A DNA stretch of 64,000 bases from Theropithecus gelada (GCF_003255815.1 NC_037672.1:107956686-108020685), one strand, 5' to 3'. Shown: positions 33,666 through 45,751, counted from the first letter of the stretch. Notes: a model not told the origin generated them from the letters alone. Translations and numbers: made by a program.

Positions 33666-34404
33666 GGTCGAAGGAAGGGCAATATTCTGAAGAATATCCA
33701 CCTTAAAAAGATTCTAAAAATTCATTAAAGTGAAAGTGAGTCAAGACTTTTTAAATATTATTGCTAAAACTTTAAAACTGCTTGTTAGATCGTAAAGACA
33801 AGAAAAATTTTATCTGAGTAAAACCATCAAAATATTTATAAAATAATGAAATAAAATTTTACACATATTAGGAAGGTCAAAAATGGGAACTACATAGTTT
33901 CCATTAATAAGTTTGTATTATGTACATTATAAGTCTAAAAAAGCATTATACACACAAATACTCTCACTCTTGGAGTTAATTTACAGTACCAGTTAATTTC
34001 ACCATAAAATGTATACCAGAGAGCTGCCCTTCTGAAGCTCAGTTGACTTAACTTTTGATTAGAGAATGCGAAATGATGGCGAGACCGGTGAGGAAGGCTG
34101 ATGCTCAGTTCAGCTCTCTCTGAGGATTGGTGTTCCCAAGTTTGTGTGTTTCATTGGGAGCAGTTGAAGCTCTCACATTACAAAAGATGCTGCCAGTTCT
34201 GTACTGCACACACATGGTTTTGGAACAGATCTGGCGTCAGCTCAATAACCTCATTTAGGCTAAATGGAATACTTTTTGTTTTCCTTGTCTGAAATATTTC
34301 AAGCATATGAGAAAAGTGCATCATGCTTTTTTTTTTTTCCAAGCCTGTGAGTAATATTTTGGCAATGCAGCCCCTAGGAGTTCTCATCCACAGGCTCCAT
34401 ATAA

Positions 34405-34435
34405 GGGCCGCCAGAGGGAGTTCACCAGGGGCAGT
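34405..34435 (+). promoter_or_regulatory. CTCF-like motif in intron 1 (candidate)
   Basis: CCGCCAGAGGGAG at about 34409 agrees with the CTCF core CCASYAGRKGGCR at 11 of 13 positions. A weaker ACCAGGGGCAG follows within 15 bp. This is motif reading only. Confidence 0.3.
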
Positions 34436-35268
34436 GCCTTTCTTTCATACTATAGAGTGAGTTTCATCATATGTGACGTTTGTATCATTTTAAACATCAT
34501 CATAGTAATACATGTGAAGTACGGAGTCAAAAATTATATTTTCTGACCTTAACGTAAAATGTAACTCCAGGATTGAGTATTAGCAGTTAGGGATATTAAT
34601 GTGGCAACCACAATGCAAACTAAACAGGATTGCACTCAGTAGTCACCAAAATTACTTAATTTCTGCAAATACAATCAGGACTTAGAGCTTCACAAACTTC
34701 ACAGCTACCCAAGATGCTTTCTTTCAAGATTGAGACATGGGGAAGAAAGGGGGTACAATTTAGAATTCCACATTGTCTTTCTGGGAACAGAGTTGTAGTG
34801 GGGCGTGGGAGGAGAAAGTCTGAGAAACATCCAGTCGCTTTTCCTTTATTGATCTACCTCTTCCTACTCTCTAGTCTATTCTTTAGGGTCTGAGGAAATT
34901 CACTTGGAAGGATTGGAACCTTTGGAATGTTCCTCTGACCACACCCTCCTTCTTCCCATTTTCTCACCGTGTTATGTAGGATTTCTAGCTGTTCCCTTCC
35001 CTAAAAGAGTTTCCCTCCACTCAAACTCCAAAGTATATATTTTCTTCTCTCCAAGATTTGGCTTTTCCTTGTCAGCATTTGAATTATGCTTACTTAGCAT
35101 TTCCCAAAGTATGGACTGCAGAATTCTAGTTGCATGGGGATCTCAGTGGATATTACCAGAAAAATAGCAGGGGAGAGATTCTGTGGCTAAATCAGTTTGT
35201 GCAATAATACTAAATACACAATGATCTGTTTTGGATTTTGTTTTTTAATTATGGAACTTTTCAGAGAC

Positions 35269-35272
<4 letters not shown>

Positions 35273-35299
<27 letters not shown>

Positions 35300-35401
35300 A
35301 TGAGGTCCAGGCTGGAGTAGAACTTCTGGCTCGAACCCATGAGTTCATGAGTTCAGGTGATCCTCCCACCTCACCTTTCTGAGTAGCTGGGATTATAGGG
35401 T
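35273..35401 (-). mobile_element. Short degenerate Alu-related insert, antisense
   Basis: A long T run (tail), then GTCCAGGCTGGAGTAG and CTGAGTAGCTGGGATTATAG. A perfect 14-bp target-site duplication, TTTCAGAGACTTTT, lies at 35258-35272 and 35402-35415. It contains a small tandem GAGTTCATGAGTTCA. Confidence 0.82.
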
Positions 35402-36009
35402 TTTCAGAGACTTTTATGTGATAACGTCCTCTATGTAGTTTCCCAACTATCTCTGGCTATGGATTCTTCTGTGGGGTTCTTAAGAGTAGGGATATATGTC
35501 TCTCATTTACTGTTTGGCACACAGTGAACACTCAAATATTGTTAAATGGAATATATGGACATATTATCATATAAGCTCTCACATGACTAGTGTCCTCTGG
35601 CAAATGCTGGGACACATTGCATTACCACAGCTCCTTTCCCATAAACGAGCCTAACTTCCACCAAGAACATCTCTACATTCCCACTTAGGTGAAAATTTTC
35701 CCTTGGTTCCTTTTCTCCCTACCCTGTGGAAAGGAAGAGTGTGTGTGTGTGTATTTGAACTTAGGAATGCAAATTCCATAGTTTAAAGGCAGAGAAACAG
35801 TGGAATTGACAGGAAGTACAACCGGAATTTCAAAGAGATCATTTCTAGTTTGGGCTTCCAAGGTGTTCTTCGTAGCACTAATAGGATTTAAGCTGAATTT
35901 TGATGTTATGGTGGGAATTGAGCAGCAGAGACCAGTGAGAAAGTAAAAGCAGGCATAAAGGAAAGGCACCAAGTCAGAAAAGCATAGTGGGGACAAGAAA
36001 ATTAGTTTG

Positions 36010-36560
36010 TAGGGGAAGTTTATATGAAGAGACTAGCTAGATATCACTGAGGAAAACCCATATGAAGGAAAAGGAAAAATAGCCATCATAGGCATTATGA
36101 AGGAGAAATTACCTGGTGACTTTTTGGATATGGATGGTGAAAGAAAGAGTTAACTCAACTATACACTTGGATATATGAAAGATATTGGAGCAATCCAGGA
36201 AAGAGAAGATAAGAATCAGATAGGAAAAGTGATTTCAGGATAGAGAAGAGAGTGCACAATGGAGAAAATAGTTTGGAGGTAAAGTAGTCAAGATTTGCAG
36301 ATTGATTGACTACGAGGAAGGGTGAGTTAAAGTTATGGGTCTAGGATACCCCAGCTAGCCTTCACCTCAGTTGATATTGGAAATAGGTGGGAAATAGCCA
36401 CGTTAGAAGGGAAGGTTGTAAGTTCAGTGTCAGATGTGTTGATGGCTTGTCAGACATCTAGGAAGAGATGACTAGTAAGCACTTGCCTATGTAAGTCTGA
36501 AGCGCAAGGTTAGAGCTTGTAATAAAGATTTAGGAGTTGAGTGGAAACATCGGTGAGATA
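36010..36560 (+). repeat. Ancient interspersed repeat, same family as 13890-14475 (3' part)
   Basis: Wording such as GGAGCAATCCAGGAAAGAGA and TCAGACATCTAGGAAGAGATG follows the downstream part of the dispersed repeat whose upstream part is at 13890-14475. No family name is given with confidence. Confidence 0.4.
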
Positions 36561-36569
36561 ATTATCATT

Positions 36570-36571
<2 letters not shown>

Positions 36572-36610
<39 letters not shown>
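36572..36610. repeat. TG dinucleotide microsatellite
   Basis: About 19 uninterrupted GT units in ENPEP intron 1. Confidence 0.96.
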
Positions 36611-36612
<2 letters not shown>

Positions 36613-36769
36613 GTATTCTTACGTGCACGGATGTGTATGTATACTCAAGCACATGTAGTTTTGACCTTGAAATTTTTATTGTATGTCAGTTTGTTGATTA
36701 TATTCTTAGATTGGTATGCTGAGCTATTATCCCATTATCAATAAGAATGTTAATAAGGAATAGATTTTT

Positions 36770-37073
36770 GGTTGGGCAAGGTGGCTCATGCCTGTAACCC
36801 CAGCCCTTTGGGAGGCTGAGGTGGGCGGATCACCTGAGGTCAGGAGTTCGAGATCAGCCTGGCTAACATGGAGAAACCCCGTCTCTACTTAAAATACAAA
36901 AATTAGTAGGGGGTAATGGCACACGCCTGTAATCCTAGCTACTCTGGAGGCTGAGGTAGAAGAATTGCTTGAACCCAGGAGGCGGAGGTTGCAGTGAGTC
37001 AAGATTGCACCACTGCACGCTAGCCTGGGTGACAGAGTGAGACTCCATCTCAAACGAACAAACAAACAAACAA
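36770..37073 (+). mobile_element. Alu, sense
   Basis: Complete dimer with a CAAA-repeat tail (AACAAACAAACAAACAAA). Approximate repeats GGAATAGATTTTT and AGAATATATTTT flank it. It is the only full-length Alu in intron 1. Confidence 0.92.
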
Positions 37074-38284
37074 AGAATATATTTTCTTTTTGGTCTTGTT
37101 TACTTGTTGCAGGAGGCTAAGTAAATTTATTTTATTTTGGAAGCAAAAAAACAAAAAGAAATTTTACTTGACCTTGAATATCTTCTATATAGAAAAAAAG
37201 CAACTGGAAAATAAAGTTAAATAACTAACTGGATAATTCAAACCACCATAAAAATACACAGAAGTCTGAACAATCTAGAGGGGTTGTTTTTCACCAATCT
37301 GCTCCTGTACGTAATTCTGGAACCCTTTATTTAGTATATATAGACTTCTAGCAATTGTGACTACCTGTTCTGAATCAGAAGCTCTGTGTTTAAGGATTTC
37401 ACCCAAAACTTGCTGTTTATTTTGCTGGTTCAACTATAAAATTGCTCAACACAGCTGGAGAGTCTTCCCTGGAAGCAGCATACCAGATGATTTATGAGAT
37501 AATTAGGTACCTTTCTTGGTTTTTGTTTTTAGAGTCTATTCAGAGTGATTCAAGCCACAGTTTGTGCTATCGTCCCTTCTCCCTCAGTTTTCTCTAAAGT
37601 CACCTTGATCTGATCCACTCAGAGATGCCAGAGAAATGCTCTTCCCTTTTGGAAATGACTAAATTGCATAGACTATCATTTTATTGTTCTAGGTCTAGTA
37701 AGTGACCTATTAATGTGGCATAGGGGGCCCTTGTGGGAAGGTGGTTTACTCCAACACATTTGCCTGGCGTGATAATCATTCAGGACATACCCACAAGTCA
37801 CTCCTGAACATATTGTGCTATTAGTCAGCCTTTTTCTCTTAATTTGCAACACAAGTCATCTGATTTTAATCACTGAATACAACCTTCCCAAATAAGTTGT
37901 GATCTAGAATTGTTTTGTATTGTTATCTCTTATTCCTTGTTTTCAACTTTGCATACACTTAGAAAAGTTTAGGGCCGACTGATGGAATTTAGGATATATA
38001 AAAAGGAGCTTTTGAGTTATTCTGAAGTTCATGAGAAAAAGAACAGGTTACCATTTTAAAAATGCTTGTATTGCATATAGTGTATATACACCAAGTAATT
38101 TTGTTCCAGTATATATTGCAGTCAAATGAAAGAATTTGAAATATTTCAGATTGTGAAAGTGCTAGGTCATAGTCAGCATTCTACATTTATAAGATGTAGA
38201 TTCTTACATTCTAGATTTGTGAGATGTAGAATGAGGTATATCCTAACCGCATTATGTAAATTTTAAGGGAGTTTCAAATGTATT

Positions 38285-38425
38285 ACTACATGTAATCTAC
38301 CCCTTCTCACTTCCCCATAATGCTGTGAAGAGGCCATACATGCTCTGGTGACCAGGTTTTACAGATGAGGACACTAAAAGTCTGGGGTTTTGTGACTTGG
38401 TCAAGATCCCACTTAAGTAGCTGAA
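38285..38425 (-). repeat. MIR/L2-like relic, antisense
   Basis: AGGTTTTACAGATGAGGACAC and TGTGACTTGGTCAAGATCCC are the antisense of the MIR/L2-type segment (decrease, TTTTACAGATGAG, CTTGNNCAAG). Confidence 0.55.
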
Positions 38426-38801
38426 GTGGATTAGAATGTAAGAATGTTTGCTCTTAGAAAAGGGTTTTCCCCATAAAATCATATTGGCTCTGAACTTTAA
38501 AAAAGAAAAAGAAAATAAACATTATATAGCTCTTCTGGTTGATGAATGTCACTGTATCTATATCTGGGTCACTGTGATTGAGTTAGACTTGCTGAGATTG
38601 ACATTTGCTGAGACGACCACTGAGCTGGACCAAACACACTCCACAGAGAAATCTCCCACACTGTTCTGTTCCATGTCCGTTGGCAAGCTCAGGAATACGC
38701 TAGTTTAGAAAGGTAGTTTTTGCTTACAATCAAGCAGAATGTCTTTTAAAGAGAGAAGGTAAGAAAAGGATTGAAAATTATTTTCTTTCCTGGATTCTTA
38801 G

Positions 38802-38815
38802 GAATATATATATAT

Positions 38816-38849
<34 letters not shown>

Positions 38850-38850
38850 T
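38802..38850. repeat. TA/TG dinucleotide microsatellite
   Basis: ATATATATATGTGTG followed by about 15 TG units. A second short purine/pyrimidine alternating stretch (GTGCGCGCATGCACGCGTGC, near 38974) lies 120 bp downstream. Confidence 0.93.
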
Positions 38851-39349
38851 CATATTCTAGCATCCAGCCAAGAGTAAAATAGAGTATTTGAAAACATACC
38901 CCATGGCTATAGCTTAGGAAAGTGTAATTCCACTCCCTCTTTCCTCTCACCTCCCACACATGAAGATGTGTGTGGTGCGCGCATGCACGCGTGCACACTC
39001 ACACACATTCATTTTCTCAAATTAGCTGGCCTATTTCTGAGGTGTGACTCAGCGGAGACATTCTTGCAAGGAGTGACTTTTCCTTTTCCTCTGCCTCTGG
39101 AAGACATCAGAAGCCAGAAGAATTCAGAAGAAAAAGGCAGCTAACTAAACATGGGGTTGGAGCTTGGTGGATCTTACTATAAAACTTTCATACTCTGGGA
39201 AAGTGTACAGGCTTTTTTAGAGTCTGATATATTTGCAATTAACTACAATCTGCAAGGTGTTTAGAAACTTCAATTGACTAAACTGTTAATGTCACAAAAC
39301 TAATCAATGATTATTCTTTTGCAGAATGAATTCTTAACTGAGGCTTTTC

Positions 39350-39855
39350 TTGGGTAACTTTATTGTGACATAATTTCAAACTCATAGGAAAAGTTATAAG
39401 AATGGTACTAGGAATTCCTAGAAATACTTAACCTAGATTCACCAGTTGTTGACATTTTAGCCCGTAACCCTTCCCCTTCCTTTCCAGAGCACATGGAAAC
39501 ATCCTCTCCCTTTATCCCTTAACATTAGAGCATATTTCTTAAGTACAGGGGCATTCTCTAAAATAAGCATGAAATTTAACATTGATACAATTATCTAATT
39601 CACAGTCTGTAATGAAATTTTATCAACTAACCTAATGATGTCTTTTTAAATGATTTTTTTCCCAGTCCAGTACCCAGTCTGGAATGGTGCATTGCATTTA
39701 GTGTCATGCCCTTTTAGACTCCTTTAAACTTTAAACGAAAAGAAGTCCCTTAGTCCTCCTTTGTTTTTCTAAAGTTAATATCTTTGAAGAATACAGGCCA
39801 GCTATTTTGTGAATGTCCCTCAGTTTTAGCTTGTCTGATTTTCCTCATGGTTTAA
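39350..39855 (+). repeat. Old LINE-related repeat, copy A
   Basis: AACTCATAGGAAAAGTTATA, CACCAGTTGTTGACATTTTAG and GGCCAGCTATTTTGTGAATG are readable. The order of phrases parallels 50365-51240, so both are copies of one dispersed family (probably L1M-type 3' sequence). Confidence 0.45.
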
Positions 39856-40429
39856 AAATACAAGTTAAACTTTTTATTTTTTATTTTTCTTTGTCAGGAC
39901 TATCACAGAAGTGATGTGTCTCTCTGAGGAAATCGCATTAGAGACACACTGTGCTTGTTTGAACTCTTATTAGTGATGCTTCCTTTGTAGCTTGCTTAAG
40001 GTAGTGTCCAACAAACGGCTCCATTGTAAAGTTAAAATGTTTCTCTTTAGGTAACTTTCAGGGTGTTTTTTTGAAACCTTGCAAATATCCCTTCCTCCCC
40101 AAACTTTCACCCCCTTGTTTTGGCACCCACTGATGATTTTTTAAAATCAATTTTCCTTCAAATATTATTAGTAGACAATCTACTGGAAGGAAGAAATTTC
40201 CCTTGTCACCCATTTATTTATTCATTTTAAAAAATCAGAGTAAAAAGTCAGAGATTGTTAATTTATTCAATGAGTTATAATCCCATTGTTTATTTTGATG
40301 TTCCAACACTCCCATATTTGGCCAAAGGCAGTCAAATCCTTGACTGTAATAAATCCTTGAATCAAAATAAAATGCATGCTCTTCTCACGATCTCTGATAT
40401 TTTCCTGATCTGGACTCTGCTGACTTCAT

Positions 40430-41640
40430 GTCCAACTTATCTCTGGCTCCAGTCCATCTGGATCAGTGTTCTTTAGCCACACTGGACACCTTTCAATTCT
40501 TTAACCACATCAGGTTCTTTTTCATCTTAGGGACTTTGCACTAATGGTTCCTTCTACTTGAACATATTTCCCCGAACCTCCACTTGCCTGGCTTTTTCTA
40601 TTATTTAGATCTTGACAAACCAAGAGATTGTGACTACTCTACCTAATGTTGCTTACCACTTTTCCTAGTCATTCTGTCTCTTCCAGTGTTTTATTTTCTA
40701 TATAGCTATCATCACTCTCCTAAATTATTTATTTATTTGTGTATCTCTTGTCTAACACCCTGTAAGCCATCTGGAATCTTATCTATACATGTAACCGCCC
40801 AGTCGGTTCACTGTGCCCGCTGCCTAGACAGAGCCGATTTATCAAGATTGGGGGAATTGAAACGGAGAAAGAGTAATTCATACAGAGCCGGCTGTGCAGG
40901 ACACCGGAATTTTAATGTTACTCAACTTTGTCTCACTGAGCATTTGGGGATCAGAGTTTTTAAGATAATTTGGCGGGTAGGGGCTTGGGAAGTGGGGAGT
41001 GCTGATTGGTCAAGTTGGAGATGGAATCATAGAGGGTCGAAAGTGAGTTTTTCTTGCTGTTTTCTGTTCCTGGGTGGGATGGCAGAACTGGCTGAGCCAG
41101 ATTACTGGTCTGGGTGGTGTCAGCTGATCTATCAAGGACAGAGTCTGCAAAATATCTCAAGCACTAATCTTAGGTTTTACAGTAGTAATGTTATCCCCAT
41201 GAGGAATTTGAGGAGGTTGAGACTCTTGCAGCCAGAGGCTGCATGACCCCTAAACTGTAATTTCTAATCTTGTAGCTAATCTGTTAGTCCTGCAAAGGCA
41301 GACTGGTCCCCAGGGAAGAAGGAGGTCTTTTCAGGAAAGGGCTATTATCAATTTGGTTTCAGAGTCAAACCATGAACCGAATTCCTTCCCAAAATTAGTT
41401 CAGCCTGTGCTCAGGAATGAACAAATACAGCTTAAAGGTTAAAAGCAAGATGGAGTCGGTTAGGGCTGACGTTTTTCACTGTCATAATTTCCTCTGTTAT
41501 AATTTTGCAAAGGCGGTTTCATACAGCAGCCAGAAAAATGTCTGCAAATGTGTGCATGCATGCACAGGTGCTTGTGTGTGCATGTGTGTGTGTGTGGAAG
41601 GGACTCAATTAATATTTCTTGGGTGAATGGATAATGTAAT
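40430..41640 (+). repeat. L2 LINE 3' end, split by an ERV1 LTR
   Basis: The left part (40430-40789) reads GACTTTGCACTAATGGTTCC, TTGCCTGGCTTTTTCTATTA and TTATTTGTGTATCTCTTGTC. The right part, after the LTR, ends GACTCAATTAATATTTCTTGG. This is the usual order of the L2 3' end. Confidence 0.6.
40790..41521 (-). mobile_element. Solo LTR of a class I endogenous retrovirus (ERV1), antisense
   Basis: A 732-bp unit with TG...CA ends (on the + strand TGTAACCGCCC to AGGCGGTTTCA, a partly inverted-repeat pair of termini) and a perfect 4-bp flanking duplication TACA (40786-40789 and 41522-41525). A CCAAT box (minus strand CCAATCAGCACTCC, near 40999-41012) and an ATTAAA polyadenylation-like signal near 40910-40915 lie in the expected order for a minus-strand LTR. 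No gag/pol/env sequence is attached, so it is a recombination remnant. The 186-codon plus-strand frame across it (40686-41246) is not a gene. Family name not assigned. Confidence 0.82.
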
Positions 41641-42317
41641 AATTTAGCCTGATATTCTTTATGGTATTCTTTCTTAGTTTTGAGAATCCTGAATGACAAC
41701 ATTTTTCCGTATACATATTATTAATGAATAGAAATGACCATTTCTTTACTTTTATACTTTTTACTTTGCTTGATTTTCTAATAAGCAAATATACAGTATT
41801 CTCTTACTGTAATATATTTACAAGTAAGAAGTATATGCTTATTGATTTTTTGAGCAATTACTCAGAAAATAATATTTTCACCTTGAAATTATGAAAATAG
41901 TAAACATTAACATTTTAGTTTACACAAGCATATGCCTAGTTAGAGCCATAAAAATAAATGCTGCTGTCTCTTTTTAAGAGTGAGTTTTAATCTGGGACAA
42001 AGGTTACTTCACCTAGGAGATTACTCAGCACTGCCTTTACATGGAAATGAAACTGGGGGTTTTGTCCCTGGTGTAATATAAATAACAAAGAATGTGCCAT
42101 TAGGGGCAGGGACTGGGGACTCTGTAATAAACTCCACTCTGTGACAGAAGACAGCTGTTCATTTCCCATAAGGGTAGTTAGACAAAAGCTTTTAAGTTTG
42201 GCTTTCTGTTTATCTACTTGTTGCTCAATGGGTTTGGAGTGGAGAGAGTACTGGCTCATAATTGGATTTATTTTTGCTCCTCCACAGATTTTTAGTTATG
42301 GCACCAAAATAGCTGTT

Positions 42318-42350
42318 AGGTTGATGCAGAAGTAACTGTGGTTTTTGACA
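42318..42350 (+). mobile_element. Half of a MADE1 (mariner-derived MITE)
   Basis: After TTA, GGTTGATGCAGAAGTAACTG followed by TGGTTTTTGAC matches one arm of the ~80-bp MADE1 palindrome (Hsmar1-derived). The second arm is absent, so it cannot form the hairpin seen in miR-548-type loci. Confidence 0.65.
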
Positions 42351-42588
42351 AATAAATATGTGAATGAAATATCTGAAGCAATCTGTCTCAGAATTTTTTT
42401 AAAATTTGTTAACCTAAAAATTCCAGGAAAACTTTTGACAAGTATTTGATAGTCTTCTAGATGGAACCTCATTTTTGGAAATGTAATAGTTATAATTGCA
42501 TAGCTGATTTTTTTTTTCCCCTAGGAATAGAGACATAGGGGTTGTCAGAAGAAGCAGCATACATTTTGTTTGTGTGTTTCTTTCTAAG

Positions 42589-42730
42589 GAGCATAGCGGC
42601 CACCGATCATGAACCCACAGATGCCAGGAAATCCTTTCCTTGTTTTGATGAGCCCAACAAAAAGGCAACTTATACAATATCTATCACCCATCCCAAAGAA
42701 TATGAAGCACTGTCAAATATGCCAGTGGCG
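42589..42730 (+). CDS. ENPEP: ENPEP exon 2 (end of codon 215 to residue 262)
   Basis: This 142-nt exon completes Lys215 and then reads SIAATDHEPTDARKSFPCFD and onward to PVA262. It carries the M1 segment ARKSFPCFDEP, which is strongly conserved in membrane aminopeptidases. It also carries D221 and E223, which family numbering places at the calcium-dependent acidic-substrate (S1) subsite of aminopeptidase A. The acceptor is a good pyrimidine tract ending CTTTCTAAG before 42589. The donor is GCG|GTAAGT, close to consensus. The preceding intron is phase 2 and the following one phase 0. Residue 218 is Ala (GCG); I recall Val in human, which would be a single CpG-type transition, but this was not checked. 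Confidence 0.96.
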
Positions 42731-43269
42731 GTAAGTATTTTTTAAATGTTTTGTTTATGCAGAGAGTCTATTGACAACATTAGGCCAATTACCTGATTTT
42801 CTGTGAAAGACAACCCATTGAATTCTAAAACTAAATGTGCACTAATAGTTTATTTAGCCGAGTGAAATACATTTTGGCAATCTTTTTCTTTGAGTCCTAG
42901 AAGTCTGTAAGATATCACAGTCCGGCAAGAAGGGCACACTGGTGTTTCTATGCAAGAGACAATGCCGCAGACACGTACATCTGCTTGGGCTCTGCTTAGC
43001 TACCAGCATCCCTGAGTCGTGACAAATTGCAGTAATGGCAAGCTAATGGAGTTACAGACTTGAAAATATTTGAGGGCTACTCACTATTTAGTTTTCAGGT
43101 GAATATAAACCCAGTTTTTGTTTTTGTTAAAAAAAAAAAAAGATAAAGCTACTATAAAAAAAAATCATCACTTAAACACTGGGTTGTAGAAGCAAACCAG
43201 GGAACACTTTGCCCATAGACTCTTTTGGTGAATGGGAAGTGCTTGTTAAATGTCTGGAGAAAAAAAACA

Positions 43270-43587
43270 GGCTATAAAAAAGGATGAGTTCATGTCCTTT
43301 GCAAGGACATGGATGAAACTGGAAACCATCATTCTCAGCAAACTAACGCAGGAACAGAAAACCAAACACCGCATGGTCTCACTCATAAGTGGGAGTTGAA
43401 CAATAAGAACACATGGACACAGACACCAAGTCCTGTCAAGGGGTCGGGGGCTAGGGGAGCGATAGCACTGGGAGAAATACCTAATGTAGGTGATGGGTTG
43501 ATGGATGCAGCAAACCACCATGGCACATGTATACCTATGTAACAAACCTACACGTTCTGCACATATATCCCAGAACTTAAAGTATAA

Positions 43588-43622
<35 letters not shown>

Positions 43623-43630
43623 AATTTAAA
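43270..43630 (+). mobile_element. 5'-truncated L1 3' end, sense
   Basis: It begins within the end of ORF2 (AAAAGGATGAGTTCATGTCC), passes through CACTCATAAGTGGGAGTTGA and GGCACATGTATACCTATGTA, and ends CTTAAAGTATAATAAATAAA, which has expanded into about nine AAAT units. It lies in ENPEP intron 2, in gene orientation. The surrounding ORFs are L1 fragments. Confidence 0.88.
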
Positions 43631-45066
43631 AAAGAAAAAAGAGAAAAAATTTTTAAAAGGCTGATAATTTCTGCCTGTATAAATTATTCATTCACATAAA
43701 ACACTTTTCTCCGTTATTGCATCTATCCCCATATGGATAATGTTGTTACCTAGAGTTTCATTACCTCAAAGTTGAGGTTTACATACTTTATACATTTGAC
43801 ATGTGAAAGGGTCAGGCTCATCTTTAGGTACAATAATCAGAAGGACACTGGCCCCAAATTATGTCTCCCATCTTTCTGATCCACTATTTTAAATATTATC
43901 TTAAAATTCATCTTTTTAAATGATAAAATATTCCTTGAGAAAGCAACAACAAAATGAAGCAAATAAACACTTAAGAGGATTAAAATGTACTCTTAGCAGC
44001 CATCCGTGCCTCAGTGAGAATTAATTACCAATTTCTTTTCTTCTAAGGTTTGATTGGAGAAGAAAGAGGAAAGGATAAACTGAAAGTATGACACACCAAT
44101 CTAGATGAAGTTGGGGGGGAAAACGGCAAATTCACCAACTTCTGCTTAAGATCTTCCCTTATGGCCTTTACACTGTGCAGAGTTACACTTTACCTTCTAC
44201 TAGATCCAAATAGTAGTCCTGGAAGTAGGAGAATATCTGGGTTCTTAGGAGATCAAAACTATACTACTACGTTTTTATAGTAATGTAGCCTGGAGCCCCA
44301 CCACGATTATACAAGGGCATGCACACACATGCTTGAAGTGTCAGCGGCACCCATTCTAGTCCAGCCTCCCTCACTTAATCTTTTTTAAACCATCCCAAAT
44401 AGAGTGGCTGCAGGAGATGTGGAAATGTTTAATAATGGAAGCAGGAGTTGGGCAAGTATTCATGGTTGAAGTGTTAGGATTGGTGATCGACAGTGAGGAC
44501 AGCAGAGCTGGCATGGACACAGCAAGCCAGATAGGTCAATAGTTGTGTCAAGCAATAGAATCCTTCGCTCTGTCCATGGAGACCGAGGCACTGACTTCGG
44601 TGACCATACCTTTGGTCTTTGAAGTAGACAACCAAAGATGGAAAAGAGAAGCCAATGTTCCACTACAGTGGGTACAGCAATTGCCCTCCTGCACAGTCGA
44701 ATCAGCAAATACCTGAGCACGAGCCTGTTTTTCATTAGGAGATTGCAGTACTCTCAAATATTATGGTCAGCATGGTGTGTTTAGTGTAGACAGACAAACT
44801 CCTATTCAACTGATAGTCCAGTCAACATTTTATTTCTCCCTGAAAAACCTAATACAGTGTGTAATTCAGCCAGTCTTTAACAGTTCTAAAAACGAAGTAA
44901 ATTTTCCTATAGTCTTTTCCACATCACCACAAACAATTAGACAGACCGCTAAGCTTTGACAAAGGACTTCTGACTAGAAAGCAAGGTTTGGGTTAATCGT
45001 CTGTTTGTCTTGTATATATATGATTGATATTTTGATAGCTAAAAGTTTATCTTTTCTTTTCAATAG

Positions 45067-45198
45067 AAAGAAGAGTCAGTGGATGATAAATGGACTCGAA
45101 CAACTTTTGAGAAGTCTGTCCCTATGAGCACGTACCTGGTGTGCTTTGCTGTACATCAATTTCACTCTGTAAAGAGAATATCAAATAGTGGAAAACCT
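45067..45198 (+). CDS. ENPEP: ENPEP exon 3 (residues 263-306)
   Basis: This exon of 132 nt (44 codons) reads KEESVDDKWTRTTFEKSVPM and on through STYLVCFAVHQF to SGKP306. It lies in the N-terminal beta domain of M1 peptidases; the TYLVCFAV strand is typical of the family. The acceptor TTTTCAATAG precedes 45067 and the donor is CCT|GTGAGT. Both flanking introns are phase 0, so skipping this exon would keep the frame but remove 44 residues. Residue 295 is His (CAC), where I recall Asp in the human protein (HQFDSVKR); if real, this is a charge change on an ectodomain loop. Confidence 0.96.
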
Positions 45199-45751
45199 GT
45201 GAGTCTCATTATATTTTAAACATTTACCACGTATGCATTTGTAATTAATTTTCTACCTTTTTTGAGTAGTTTTTTTTTTTTTTTTCAAACAACATGCCAG
45301 AAAATTAGTCCCCAGGGTCTGAGAACTTGATAATACATAGAACAATATAGAAAAATGTAGGCTGAAAGGACACAGGTAAAAAATAAACCAACACAACTGA
45401 CACAGGTATGTATGGCCTTAATTATTTCAAGGGAACATTTGCTATAAGTCAAAAACTAGCTCCTAAGTATACCAGCACAAATATGTTAACATGTTTGGGT
45501 ATGCCTAATGTAAAAAAATGGTTGGGTATATGTGTAGCTCTCTCAGATATAGACTAGAGAGAGAGGAGGAAACCTGAGGTAAAGGAATATGCTTCGAATG
45601 ACGAGGCACTGAGAAGTTTATGGCTCCATTCCTATATGTAATCAAAATGGGTAGCAGCAAAGTATCCAAAAGCATTTTTTAAAAGTATGATAAAATATAA
45701 ATAAGCTTTTTAAAAAAATATCAAGACGACTAGTTCAATAGTTTTCTCTTT

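Noticed and set aside
40686..41246. 186-codon plus-strand frame
   Set aside because: It runs across the L2 end and the antisense strand of the ERV1 LTR. The LTR explains the sequence and no retroviral protein is encoded.
42300..42360. miR-548-type microRNA hairpin
   Set aside because: Only one MADE1 arm is present, so no hairpin can form locally.
43309..43542. 77-codon frame with QTNAGTENQTPHG-like wording
   Set aside because: It is the translated 3' end of an L1 (end of ORF2 and 3' UTR).
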